From JAAZBG01 sp964390065 (GTDB lineage Bacteria; Fibrobacterota; Chitinivibrionia; Chitinivibrionales; Chitinispirillaceae), in NCBI GenBank assembly GCA_964390065.1, contig CAYMGX010000004.1, positions 19,937 through 83,936 on the forward strand: 64,000 bases of DNA. The letters are read 5' to 3'. The notes beneath the pieces are model-generated. The model was not told the DNA's origin. It made no database searches and saw nothing but the letters and a program-made list of their open reading frames with translations. Within the stretch, counting starts at the first letter, position 1; each line of letters opens with the position of its first letter. Below are positions 8,836 to 17,258 of this stretch, piece after piece. The translations under genes were made by a program, and so were the position numbers.

Positions 8836-10545
8836 ATGGAATACACCGAACAATTTGATAAAGCACTTGCTGCATACAAAAACGAACCTGAAAAACCTGG
8901 AGTATTTGATTCTCCCTTCTGGTCAATGCTCATTGAAAAAATCTGTGATGAAATACATCTGCACGGAACAATTGATACGATACTTAAACAATGTGCCTGT
9001 CTGCTTAATTATGGTATATGCAAAGAAGTCTTCAGCAGTGAAGCTGAAATAACCGCTAAAATTGAGAATATTCCGGTAAAAAACAGTCCGTTGCCGATAG
9101 TTACTTTTTCCCAGTGGATTACCGACCAGGCAAACAGGATCCGTCAACTTGACAAGAAAGATGCATTTACAAAAGAACTTCGTACGAATCAGATTCTACT
9201 ATCAAAATATAACAGAGAACTTCAGGGAGTACGCAACCAGCGAAACGAAAAAATTCAGGAACTTACAGAACATTCACAATCTCCGAATATTAAAAATGAC
9301 CTTCAAAAAATAATGAATGATCTTTCGACAGTTGATAGTCTTCAAATAGAGTGTTTCAGAATCCGCAAAGCACTTTCAAAAGGTACATTTTATACTGTCG
9401 ATCAGAAAAGAGAAAATGCCGGTCGGGAAAACCAATTGACAAAGTCACTGGATCAGATAAAATCATTTATCGATTGCTATCCATCAAGTGATCTTCTCAC
9501 CGAAATCCGTCATACGATTTCATCAACAGCCGAACAGATTCAGAAGATAATCGAACTTGAACTCATCATCGAGAAGAATCAGGCAGATATTGATACAGTC
9601 CAGAAGGCACAGGCAGAATTTTCACCAATTGAATTTGAGAACAAGATTCGTGAAGAACTGGAACATATCCGCGACATGACACGTTTAAGTTCAAAACGAA
9701 TGCACCTGGATAACTGCCCGATACTCACTGATGGGAAAAAGTACTTTTCTTATTCAAAATTGGTTGAATGTTTGAATCGTATCCTCGAATTTGATCCTTT
9801 GCTGTTCAAGAATGATCGGGTGGCTATTGTAGGAAAGCCTGTAATTCTAATTGTTCCGGGAAGCGGCAATGCTGTGTACGACTGGAAAAACAATCTTATT
9901 CTTATTCCTTTACAATACACAACAGACAATCCCATGATCTCGATCAGTTCCGGTATGATAGAATACCGTCTTGATACTGACGAAGACAAACAAATGCTCA
10001 ACTCCTACAATGAACTTCCGGAGTATAAGACTATCCGCTCTACAATTCAGCTAAAGTCCCAGTTAACAAAAGATTACACGACATGGATGACCCAGGAGTA
10101 TCTTGGCTATCGCGTACTTCCCAGGAATGTCAAGGAGTGGTTCGAGCATGATATCGGACCTAACAAAAACGAAATCTTTGTGCCTCATGCTTACCAGACC
10201 TATAATTTCTCATCAACGGATTTCAACAAACTTCTCAAGTCCACTGATGAAAAAATCTGTGGCAGCAGTATTGATAATGCGGCTAATGATGATCTTTGGA
10301 TAGGCAGTATTATGTGGTATCATCAGGGAAACATGCAGCGGACATATGAATTACTTCACGCCTTGTGCAGCAGAAATGTTGACATACCAATGGCCTATTA
10401 TAATTACGCCCTTGTTGCATCAAAGGTTTTCCAGAAAACCAATGCAATAAAAGCCTATACTGAATTCATGAATCGTCTTCCCCAATGCTGGTGGACTCGT
10501 GTTGCAGGTGATCATTTACGGGCGCTTCAAAGCAGTGGAACCTGA
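8836..10545 (+). CDS. Protein of unknown function with coiled coil and TPR-like tail
   Basis: I do not recognise this 569-residue protein. No signal peptide or membrane segment is visible, so it is probably cytoplasmic. Residues about 120-310 are charged and heptad-rich (ELRTNQILLSKYNRELQG, ITELELIIEKNQAD-like helices), suggesting a coiled coil. Residues about 310-480 look like a mixed alpha/beta globular part with several aromatic positions. The last 90 residues (DLWIGSIMWYHQGNMQRTYE, YYNYALVASKVF, AIKAYTEFMNRLP) have the spacing of two or three TPR-like helical pairs. The start is ATG at 8836 with AGGATAG upstream. It appears to be monocistronic; nothing in the neighbourhood indicates a role. 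Confidence 0.6.
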   Translation: MEYTEQFDKALAAYKNEPEKPGVFDSPFWSMLIEKICDEIHLHGTIDTILKQCACLLNYGICKEVFSSEAEITAKIENIPVKNSPLPIVTFSQWITDQANRIRQLDKKDAFTKELRTNQILLSKYNRELQGVRNQRNEKIQELTEHSQSPNIKNDLQKIMNDLSTVDSLQIECFRIRKALSKGTFYTVDQKRENAGRENQLTKSLDQIKSFIDCYPSSDLLTEIRHTISSTAEQIQKIIELELIIEKNQADIDTVQKAQAEFSPIEFENKIREELEHIRDMTRLSSKRMHLDNCPILTDGKKYFSYSKLVECLNRILEFDPLLFKNDRVAIVGKPVILIVPGSGNAVYDWKNNLILIPLQYTTDNPMISISSGMIEYRLDTDEDKQMLNSYNELPEYKTIRSTIQLKSQLTKDYTTWMTQEYLGYRVLPRNVKEWFEHDIGPNKNEIFVPHAYQTYNFSSTDFNKLLKSTDEKICGSSIDNAANDDLWIGSIMWYHQGNMQRTYELLHALCSRNVDIPMAYYNYALVASKVFQKTNAIKAYTEFMNRLPQCWWTRVAGDHLRALQSSGT

Positions 10546-10806
10546 CAGAAATCTCGTTTCTTCAGATAACAATCGCTACCTGATTATGGCTGCAGCAACC
10601 TCATTTGACAAGCCATTGATAAACACTGTTCATTTTATCAACAGTACCAGCAATAATTGCATTTGTTAAAAATTACTGTTTTTTATGTTCAAGATACCAG
10701 AATGATGCCGATTCTGGTAGATTTTGCTATTGATATCACCGGAACCTATTTTAACACTTACAAGGCAATCACGCCACGTATCACACTCTACCAAAAGGCA
10801 ATCGCA

Positions 10807-11427
10807 ATGAAAAACACACTACTTCTGACAACGCTATTTTTGTTAACGGTTCAGGTATCACTCTGTACAGCCGCAAATTCTGATTCACAAATCGGCATTA
10901 AAATCCGGATGGGCGGACGATTTGACAATGTGCGAAAATGTGTTGCAAGCCAGCCGGGAACCAAAGGCGGCATAGCTGCCGATATCTCCCTGTTTACAGA
11001 AACACCGCTTTCAGAGAAGGCATCACTCCATATCGATCTTCCGGTAATGCGCCCGATACTTTTTGCCCTCGCATTTAAGATGCTTCAGTTTGAGCCATCC
11101 GTTTCGTGGCGGTTTACCCATACAAATCCTGACACGAAAAATGGTTTTACCTATGGCCCGATGCTCGGTTTTTCTCTTCATTACGGTCCCGATTACACCT
11201 ATGATGCCAAACCGGATACGGCAAAGCATGCTTTTTTTGCCCTCGGTCCAACTATTGGAGGATATGCAGGTTACACATTCAGCAGATCATCAGGGCAACC
11301 ACGATTCTCGCTTGGTGTATCACCCTATGTTACTCCGCTTTTTAGTGTGAATGATCCGGATAAACGAAAAGGTGTAGTCATTGGCGGTCTTCTGGATGCA
11401 GCGTTCTATTTCAAACGGAACAAATAG
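10807..11427 (+). CDS. Probable outer-membrane beta-barrel protein, secreted
   Basis: I place the start at the ATG at 10807, giving 206 residues. The new N-terminus, MKNTLLLTTLFLLTVQVSLCTAANS, is a clean signal peptide, whereas the open frame upstream to 10657 has no such feature. The mature part has alternating hydrophobic and polar residues with many Gly and aromatic positions (TYGPMLGFSLHYGP, GPTIGGYAGYTFS, GVVIGGLLDAAFYF), and the C-terminus ends near an aromatic-rich strand, as in small beta-barrels. No named family is recognised. It lies upstream of the toxin-antitoxin pair but is separated from it by that pair's own promoter and operator. Confidence 0.55.
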   Translation: MKNTLLLTTLFLLTVQVSLCTAANSDSQIGIKIRMGGRFDNVRKCVASQPGTKGGIAADISLFTETPLSEKASLHIDLPVMRPILFALAFKMLQFEPSVSWRFTHTNPDTKNGFTYGPMLGFSLHYGPDYTYDAKPDTAKHAFFALGPTIGGYAGYTFSRSSGQPRFSLGVSPYVTPLFSVNDPDKRKGVVIGGLLDAAFYFKRNK

Positions 11428-11431
11428 ACTG

Positions 11432-11460
11432 TTGTTTTTTTGTCGAAATGTGCGTATATT
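11432..11460 (+). promoter_or_regulatory. Likely promoter of the toxin-antitoxin operon
   Basis: A TTGTTT -35-like box (11432-11437) and a TATATT -10-like box (11455-11460) are separated by 17 bases. They lie directly upstream of the palindromic operator, a layout that allows repression by the antitoxin complex. Confidence 0.5.
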
Positions 11461-11464
11461 ATAG

Positions 11465-11486
11465 TTGACTCACAAATATGAGTCAA
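11465..11486. promoter_or_regulatory. Palindromic operator of the toxin-antitoxin operon
   Basis: TTGACTCA (11465-11472) and TGAGTCAA (11479-11486) form a perfect 8-bp inverted repeat with a six-base centre. The right half-site overlaps the AAAGGAGG ribosome-binding site. The half-site sequence TATGAGTCAAA recurs 21 bases further on (11498-11508), covering the antitoxin start codon. Ribbon-helix-helix antitoxins typically bind such short palindromes and repress their own operon, so autoregulation is inferred. Confidence 0.65.
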
Positions 11487-11498
11487 AGGAGGCAGAAT

Positions 11499-11765
11499 AT
11501 GAGTCAAATTACTTTACGTGACATCCCGAATGAACTTGAAACATATATTCGCACATTATCACAGCAAAACGGCCAGAGTCTTAATAAAACAGTTTTGGAC
11601 TTATTAAAAAAGAGTACTGGAGTATTGCAGGATAAGAAAAAACGCCGTGATCTATCATCATTATCGGGAACCTGGAATGATGATAATGTAAAAGAGTTTG
11701 AAAAAAACACAGCGTTTTTTGAAACATTTGATTCTGAGATCTGGAAAAATGAACCTCTGCATTGA
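11499..11765 (+). CDS. Ribbon-helix-helix antitoxin (VapB/FitA-like)
   Basis: The ATG at 11499 is preceded by a strong AAAGGAGG site at 11485-11492, giving an 88-residue protein; an ATG at 11478 lies inside the operator and is unlikely. Residues 1-42 (TLRDIPNELETYIRTLSQQ, then NKTVLDLLKK) are a FitA-type ribbon-helix-helix DNA-binding fold. The remaining acidic tail (WNDDNVKEFEKNTAFFETFD) is the kind of segment that wraps the toxin. It overlaps the toxin gene by 17 bases, so the two are translationally coupled. It should neutralise the PIN toxin and repress the operon. Confidence 0.82.
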   Translation: MSQITLRDIPNELETYIRTLSQQNGQSLNKTVLDLLKKSTGVLQDKKKRRDLSSLSGTWNDDNVKEFEKNTAFFETFDSEIWKNEPLH

Positions 11766-12141
11766 TACATGCGCCTATGTTGCATTAAAAAAAGGGAATA
11801 CTTCAGTCATAAGTATTCTTGAAGCTGCAAAGACGCTAATGGTACCTACCATAGTTTTAGGTGAATTATATGCAGGGTTTTACATTGGTTCCGGAACTTC
11901 AAAAAACATCCTCGAACTACATGAGTTTCTCGATCAACCGGATATCAGCATTAAAGGCCCGGATAACGACATTGCAGAACGATATGGTATCATCATTAAA
12001 GAGTTACGTCAGAAAGGATCACCACTACCAACCAATGATATCTGGATTGCAGCGACAGCACTCGAAACAGGTGCCAGATTATTGACGTTCGATAAGCATT
12101 TCGAACATATTCCGGGATTAATTATTATCTATCCGATGTAG
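11749..12141 (+). CDS. PIN-domain ribonuclease toxin (VapC family)
   Basis: The start is ATG at 11749, inside the end of the antitoxin gene. The longer frame from 11698 reads through antitoxin sequence and is not used. The 130-residue protein is a single PIN domain with the expected acidic residues: Asp6 in CIDTCAY, Glu39 in GELYAGF, Asp97 in TNDIWIAATA and Asp115 in TFDKHFEHI. VapC toxins are Mg-dependent endoribonucleases that cut tRNA or rRNA and stop growth when the antitoxin is lost. All four acidic positions are intact, so I expect an active toxin. Confidence 0.88.
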   Translation: MNLCIDTCAYVALKKGNTSVISILEAAKTLMVPTIVLGELYAGFYIGSGTSKNILELHEFLDQPDISIKGPDNDIAERYGIIIKELRQKGSPLPTNDIWIAATALETGARLLTFDKHFEHIPGLIIIYPM

Positions 12142-12272
12142 ACATTTATTGTTCTTCTATTGCTTTTATTTCACTACTGTCACCCTGACTGTTCCGATAC
12201 TTCGATTTGGCGACCAAATTTCTAATGTAAAGAAAACATTCCTCTTGCGCGTACTCATTTATAAGGGCACAA

Positions 12273-12278
12273 TATAAT
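12273..12278 (+). promoter_or_regulatory. Candidate -10 box of the lipoprotein gene
   Basis: A perfect TATAAT lies 20 bases ahead of the lipoprotein start codon. A TTGCGC stands upstream at 12245-12250, but the 22-base gap is too long for a standard promoter, so the -35 element is unclear. Confidence 0.3.
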
Positions 12279-12298
12279 TGTGGATAGAGGAGGAACAT

Positions 12299-12811
12299 AT
12301 GCGTATACTTCATAGCTTATTCATCATTGCGACCGCTCTGTTTTTTGTCTCGTGTAACAACGATTTCTCCATGACCAGACAAACGCAAAAACCACAAATT
12401 ACGCCTGATTCGGAAAAAGCCACACTCGTTATATACCGTGGAACATCATTTGGTTACGGTATGACAATGGCCACCTATCTGGATAACAGATTTGTCGGCC
12501 AAACCAGAGGTGCATCATACTTTATCACCAAAACTGAACCGGGTATACGGCACTTAACCGGTATTGCCGAAAAAAACATTAATCACCGGTTATCGCTTGA
12601 GGCAGGAAAGATCTACTATATAAATCAGGGGATCTATCCGGGAGTGCTTCTGGCCGAAAGTAAAATAGTAGTTTCTGATGAACATCATTTTTTAAAACGA
12701 CTAAAAAAACTGACTTTCTACTATTACAAACATGATCCTCATCAGAAGGCTCTCACCAGCCGTTTCTTGCGTTTGGCCGGAGTAACATTCCGGTTTGATA
12801 TAACCATCTGA
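12299..12811 (+). CDS. Lipoprotein, DUF2846-like
   Basis: The ATG at 12299 follows a GAGGAGG site and gives 170 residues. The N-terminus MRILHSLFIIATALFFVSC is a lipoprotein signal peptide with the lipobox Cys at about residue 19. The body follows the DUF2846 pattern: a strand with an Arg (ATLVIYRG), a short YLDNRFVGQ turn, ASYFITKTEPG with the PG turn, then LSLEAGKIYYINQG. The family is of unknown function and usually lies in the periplasm, anchored to the outer membrane. The assignment rests on pattern only. Confidence 0.65.
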   Translation: MRILHSLFIIATALFFVSCNNDFSMTRQTQKPQITPDSEKATLVIYRGTSFGYGMTMATYLDNRFVGQTRGASYFITKTEPGIRHLTGIAEKNINHRLSLEAGKIYYINQGIYPGVLLAESKIVVSDEHHFLKRLKKLTFYYYKHDPHQKALTSRFLRLAGVTFRFDITI

Positions 12812-12921
12812 CTATAAATGCGTCTCTGATGTATATACATTCATCTATCGATCTCTCAAGACAGATCGACCCTGTTGTAGTATACAAAACAATAGTCATA
12901 TCAGAAAAATGCTGTTTTTTT

Positions 12922-13407
12922 TCAAACAAGCTCTCTCAAACCGGCACCAGTAAGACATTGCTTTACATATGGATGTAGTGATAAATCAATTGTGTTTACC
13001 CATCGCCAGTCTTCGTGATGACTATCAAGAACGGGTGAAAAATCCGGATCTTCCGGATAGACAAAGAAGCAGCTATTGATGCTATGCACTGCAATCCCGC
13101 AGGGGCCATCATCAAAAATCGTTTCGTCGGTATGTACAATCGGTCCGACATGTACCCGAATCCCTACTTCGTCAAGAGCATTACGTTTTGCAGTCGCAAT
13201 CATCGTTTCACCCTTGATCACACGCCCGCCAGGAACCCACCATTCACCTTGTGCCGGCGCATCCTTTCGTTTTACCAGTAAAACACTGCCATGTGAAACA
13301 AGCGCAATGTCAACGCAGGCGATCGGCATATTGATTAATATCTGATTGTAAAGTTCCTGTGGAATAAATCTTGGTATATCACTCTGCGGTATTGAACTAT
13401 TAATCAT
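12922..13407 (-). CDS. Nudix hydrolase, GDP-mannose mannosyl hydrolase-like
   Basis: I prefer the ATG at 13407 (161 residues) because AAAGGGA lies upstream; the frame continues to 13440. The Nudix box is present but altered: GGRVIKGETM...R-NALDEVG, so the usual REUxEE becomes RNALDE. GDP-mannose mannosyl hydrolases (Gmm) also deviate in this helix, and the N-terminal region (DIALVSHGSVLLVKRKDAPAQGEWWVPGG) matches that subgroup. It would remove the sugar from a nucleotide sugar such as GDP-mannose. It lies downstream of the NusG/ElyC pair but is 434 bp away. Confidence 0.75.
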   Translation of the reverse strand: MINSSIPQSDIPRFIPQELYNQILINMPIACVDIALVSHGSVLLVKRKDAPAQGEWWVPGGRVIKGETMIATAKRNALDEVGIRVHVGPIVHTDETIFDDGPCGIAVHSINSCFFVYPEDPDFSPVLDSHHEDWRWVNTIDLSLHPYVKQCLTGAGLRELV

Positions 13408-13841
13408 AAAATTCCCTTTTTGTTTACGAGAGTATGACACCCGTCATTTTGCGTTTTTTTATAGGATACTTGCTTGCATACAACGATAATCATTGACATG
13501 CATCTTTATTCTTTGCCAAGTGCTTTGCTACTTACTACTTGAAGTTATTAATTCTTTTCTGTCTTTACACTTTAAACCGATTCTTGCTTTCAAGCCATAT
13601 CCACGCAGCACTTTGACAGTACAATTGCTGGTTATTGTAACCTTGTGTATATAGCTTAAGTCATCTCACTGTTGTCATTTTTTTAATTCATAAATATGCA
13701 CTTCAAAAATTATTTCATCAAATATTTTTTAACTTTTTTTTAATAGCAAACCAACAAAGTAATTAACACAGAAAAATACAACAATACGGGAAGCAAAGGC
13801 AGTGGCAATTCAAGATATCAGGGATTAAAAGCGAGCACATA
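13408..13841. other. AT-rich non-coding interval between the NusG paralogue and the Nudix gene
   Basis: I find no gene or RNA here. It is strongly AT-rich with T-runs (for example near 13675-13742) and contains no clear terminator hairpin. Its place downstream of an antitermination-type protein gene makes a transcribed leader conceivable, but nothing in the sequence proves it. Confidence 0.5.
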
Positions 13842-14396
13842 CTACTTGCTACCGCTCCCCACCACCCTCACATCCCCCATATCTATCTGAACCATCACTG
13901 ACCCCAAACTGTCAACTTCGACAACTAACTGTTTACTATTTCTTATTGACACAACAACACCGCATACACCTTTAAGCGGTCCGGAAACGACCTCGACCTG
14001 AGATTCAATTGTGAACGTGTCATCAAGCGGTTCCACAGAGATATCATGTTCAAGCGCGAAGTATATGGCACTTAGTTCGCTTACGAATTTTCTCTGATTT
14101 TTTACTTCGATAAGATTTACCACACGTCCGGTCACAAATATTTTCTGAGGTACATCCTGTGCAAAACAGATATACCCCGGAAACAGAGGCATTTCAAACA
14201 CTCTCTTTTTGTTTGTACCGGGGCGACATGTGACTTTTTTGTAAATTGGCAGATAATACTCCACCCCGTGATCTATAAAGTCAAACGCGAGCTGTTTCTC
14301 CTGGCGCGGCTTTACTTTTGCAACCCACCACTTAAATGCAGCCTGCTCTATCGGACGCACGGGATACCGTGATGGAGGGATTCTTTCAACACTCAT
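13842..14396 (-). CDS. NusG paralogue (RfaH/UpxY/LoaP-type transcription antiterminator)
   Basis: The protein has 184 residues. Residues about 20-110 form a NusG N-terminal (NGN) domain: KWWVAKVKPRQEKQ, then VEYYLPIYKKV, PLFPGYICFAQ and RVVNLIEV. The C-terminal KOW motif is VEVVSGPLKGVCGVVVSI. Housekeeping NusG normally sits beside secE and the L11 operon and has a different N-terminus, so this is a specialised paralogue of the type that promotes transcription of long polysaccharide operons. It starts 22 bases after the ElyC gene and is probably co-transcribed with it. No long polysaccharide operon follows within the window. Confidence 0.82.
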   Translation of the reverse strand: MSVERIPPSRYPVRPIEQAAFKWWVAKVKPRQEKQLAFDFIDHGVEYYLPIYKKVTCRPGTNKKRVFEMPLFPGYICFAQDVPQKIFVTGRVVNLIEVKNQRKFVSELSAIYFALEHDISVEPLDDTFTIESQVEVVSGPLKGVCGVVVSIRNSKQLVVEVDSLGSVMVQIDMGDVRVVGSGSK

Positions 14397-14418
14397 GGAA
14401 AACCGGTATTTTCACCCT

Positions 14419-15198
14419 TCAAATCCAGCCAAACAGTTTATATGCAAGTATACCATAATACTCATGGACTACTTCAGTAGACCGTTCCAGTGCATTGACA
14501 TTTGGAAAAAAATCGGTAGAGCGGCTGATCATCCTCCGTGTCGTGGAATAATCTGTCGGCGCAGTATAGATTGTAAAGCCGCCGGATTTTTTAAACACCG
14601 CTACAGAGCGATACATGTGTGATGCAGTCGTAACAAGAATGATTGTTCTTCCTACTCCCATTGAATCAAGTATTGCAGCAATATACTTTGGATGTTCATG
14701 AGTATTTCTTGCTTTATGCTCACGAATGATCGCCATTGAATCAACGCCAATCCCCTGAAGCACCAGCGCGTTCCCCTCTGCTTCACTGGGATACTTAAAG
14801 AAAGAGGTTCCAACGTCCCCACCAGTGGTAACAAGCCGCTTACCATACCCCATTTTGAAAAGTCGTGCTCCCATAAGCATTCTGTCACCGGCATCATTTA
14901 TCTCCGGATATTTACGGGGTGGTACAAAAGGTACACCTCCTCCCCCAAGAACAACTATCGATGCGTCAGTACCGATTGGCGGAAGCGATTCTTTTACCTG
15001 GTATTCAAGCGTCGTGCCAAGAAGATGTGCTATTGGCGGAAGTGAAAAGAAGATAAGCACCACAAAAGAACTGAGTGTTAAGATCCGGGCAGATTTAGCC
15101 TTTTTAAGAAAAGAACACAAAGCCGCAAAAAAAAGAATTGTAATTACGAGCCCAAGTGGATACAGTGGTAACGCTATGAATTTTATAAGTATTGCCAT
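14419..15198 (-). CDS. ElyC/SanA/YdcF-family membrane protein (DUF218)
   Basis: This 259-residue protein has two N-terminal membrane helices (about residues 5-29 and 38-58) followed by a DUF218 domain facing the periplasm: ASIVVLGGGGVP, LVTTGGDVGTS, YPSEAEGNALVL with the conserved Glu, and ILVTTASHMYRSVAVFKKSG. The architecture matches ElyC, which affects envelope integrity and enterobacterial common antigen metabolism in E. coli. The precise biochemical activity is not established. It is the first gene of a two-gene unit with the NusG paralogue and is divergent from guaB. Confidence 0.82.
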   Translation of the reverse strand: MAILIKFIALPLYPLGLVITILFFAALCSFLKKAKSARILTLSSFVVLIFFSLPPIAHLLGTTLEYQVKESLPPIGTDASIVVLGGGGVPFVPPRKYPEINDAGDRMLMGARLFKMGYGKRLVTTGGDVGTSFFKYPSEAEGNALVLQGIGVDSMAIIREHKARNTHEHPKYIAAILDSMGVGRTIILVTTASHMYRSVAVFKKSGGFTIYTAPTDYSTTRRMISRSTDFFPNVNALERSTEVVHEYYGILAYKLFGWI

Positions 15199-15361
15199 TC
15201 ATTTTCAACCTTGATTCTTTGCTGATGAACAATTTTAGTATTGAATATAATTTATAGGAACGTTTTAAGTTGGCAAGAGTGTTTGTAATCCTTGATTTTT
15301 TATCTGCCTTTCGTTACTTTATATGTCTATTATTGTACGTTTAACATATTGAGGTGCCCAA

Positions 15362-16882
15362 ATGGCAAGAATTATTGATGAAGTTTCAAGGACATTTTCC
15401 GAGTACCTTCTTATCCCACGCCTCACCAGTAGGGAACATCAACCTAAAAATGTTTCTCTCAAAACACCTGTAAGCAGATTCAAACGTGGTGAAAAGCCGA
15501 AATTTTCTTTGAATATCCCGTTCGTTACATCCAGTATGCAGTCAGTCAGCGGTTCTGAAATGGCGATTGCACTTGCACGTAATGGCGGTCTTGCATTTAC
15601 GTTCTGCTCACAGACGATTGAGCAACAGGCAGCCATGGTAGCAAAAGTAAAGATGCATAAAGCCGGATTTGTACAGTCAGATTCAAACCTCAGACCTGAT
15701 AATACACTTGCAGATGCGCTTGCATTACGCAAGAAGAGCGGGCATTCAACCATGCCGGTAACCGAAGACGGGAACGGGAATGGAACGTTTGTCGGTATTC
15801 TTACTGATAAGGATTTCTGGGAATTCGAGGATAACCTGGACGGACTTGTACGTGATTATATGACTCCACTTGCAAATGTTGTTTACGGAACAAGTGGTAT
15901 CACCCTTCATGATGCAAACATGCTGCTTCGTAAGCACAAAAAGGAATGTCTTCCAATTCTTGACAATAAATGTAATCTTCAAAGCCTTGTATTTAAAAAA
16001 GATTATGTTGACCACATGAACAATCCGTACGAGCTGCTTGACGCGCAAAAACGTCTTGCTGTGGGTGCAGGTGTCAACACGCATGACTATGAAGCCCGTG
16101 TTCCGGCGCTTATTAAAGCCGGTGCTGATGTACTTTGCTTTGATTCATCGGATGGTTACACCGAGTTCCAGAAGGACGCAATACTCTGGTGCAGAAAAAA
16201 ATATGGTGATTCAGTCATAGTGGGCGGCGGAAATGTTGTTGATGGTGATGCTTTCAGATATCTTGCAGAAGAGGGACAGGCTGATTTTGTCAAGGTTGGA
16301 ATCGGCGGAGGCTCGATCTGTATTACTCGTGAACAAAAAGGTATCGGACGCGGACAGGCATCAGCACTTATGGCCGTTGTCGCAGAGCGGGACAAATATT
16401 ATCAGGAGACAGGTATTTACATTCCGGTATGTTCTGATGGCGGATTGTCAAATGACACACAGATCATTATTGCCCTTGCAATGGGAGCCGATTTTGTCAT
16501 GATGGGCAGATATTTTGCGATGACTTACGAAAGCCCTACTCCTAAAGTGTCAATTGGCAGCCGTATGTACAAACCATATTGGGGTGAAGGATCCAACCGC
16601 GCACGTAACTGGCAGCGTTATAATCAGGGAGCAGAGTCCACCGAAAATCAGCTGAAATTTGAGGAGGGTGTTGATGCCTATGTGCCGATAGTCGGTTCTG
16701 TCAAGGATGTTACAAGTGTCACCCTTACAAAACTCAGATCTACAATGTGTAATATGGGTTCTTTGACTCTTAAGGAGTTTACTGACAATGCAGTTCTTAC
16801 CCGTATATCAGAGCAATCATTTGTTGAAGGTGGTACCTCAACAGTGACCACTCTTGATAAAGAGAGACCTCGGGACGTTTGA
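15362..16882 (+). CDS. guaB: IMP dehydrogenase, Tritrichomonas-like subtype
   Basis: This 506-residue enzyme oxidises IMP to XMP, the committed step of GMP synthesis. It has an N-terminal barrel segment (PFVTSSMQSVSG), two CBS domains in the middle (about residues 105-235, beginning near DNTLADALALRK and including DYMTPLANVV), and the catalytic loop GGGSICITREQKG with Cys320. The motifs YIPVCSDGG and YWGEGSNRARNWQRY follow; the last carries the Arg-Tyr of the mobile flap. These motifs differ from typical bacterial GuaB (GPGSICTTR) and agree with my memory of the divergent protozoan IMPDH of Tritrichomonas foetus. The RBS is GAGGTG just before the ATG. It is divergent from the ElyC/NusG unit. 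Confidence 0.93.
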   Translation: MARIIDEVSRTFSEYLLIPRLTSREHQPKNVSLKTPVSRFKRGEKPKFSLNIPFVTSSMQSVSGSEMAIALARNGGLAFTFCSQTIEQQAAMVAKVKMHKAGFVQSDSNLRPDNTLADALALRKKSGHSTMPVTEDGNGNGTFVGILTDKDFWEFEDNLDGLVRDYMTPLANVVYGTSGITLHDANMLLRKHKKECLPILDNKCNLQSLVFKKDYVDHMNNPYELLDAQKRLAVGAGVNTHDYEARVPALIKAGADVLCFDSSDGYTEFQKDAILWCRKKYGDSVIVGGGNVVDGDAFRYLAEEGQADFVKVGIGGGSICITREQKGIGRGQASALMAVVAERDKYYQETGIYIPVCSDGGLSNDTQIIIALAMGADFVMMGRYFAMTYESPTPKVSIGSRMYKPYWGEGSNRARNWQRYNQGAESTENQLKFEEGVDAYVPIVGSVKDVTSVTLTKLRSTMCNMGSLTLKEFTDNAVLTRISEQSFVEGGTSTVTTLDKERPRDV

Positions 16883-17258
16883 TTCATACTGTTTTTAACT
16901 ATAGTAACAAATAAGACGCGCATATGCGCGTCACGATGTTCTTTTCTGCATCTGTGGTTCCGGATATGTGGTATGTAACACCCGGTAGCAGCACACGCCT
17001 ACTGTAGCAGCATCACCGATCTGATTTATTTCACCTATATACACATGTATCAATGCTTATAACGCCAGGAAGCATGACTTTGTGCATACGGGCAGACAAT
17101 AAATGGATTAATTCTCCGAATACACTGAAAAAGAATCCGGGTCGTACAAAATTTGAGTGCTTTTTTTTAGGCAATAATTTACACTATTATGCGAATACAT
17201 TAAAAATTACTACGACTGATCACTTACACAATCACAAATACAATCAAGGAGCGTTACT
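16883..17258. other. Intergenic region between guaB and htrA
   Basis: A perfect palindrome, GACGCGCATATGCGCGTC at 16915-16932, stands 33 bases after the guaB stop. It could act as a terminator, although only a loose T-rich stretch follows. The rest contains no convincing gene. The last 100 bases are AT-rich and must hold the htrA promoter, but no clean -35/-10 pair can be named. Confidence 0.5.

Noticed and set aside
10657..10806. N-terminal extension of the beta-barrel protein gene
   Set aside because: The extension lacks any signal peptide, while the ATG at 10807 begins one; the upstream part is treated as non-coding.
12194..12210. CGATACTTCGATTTGGCG similar to CGATACTTCAATTTGTCG near 62183
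   Set aside because: Two near-matches of 16-18 bases 50 kb apart in AT-rich spacers; too short to call a dispersed repeat without a genome count.
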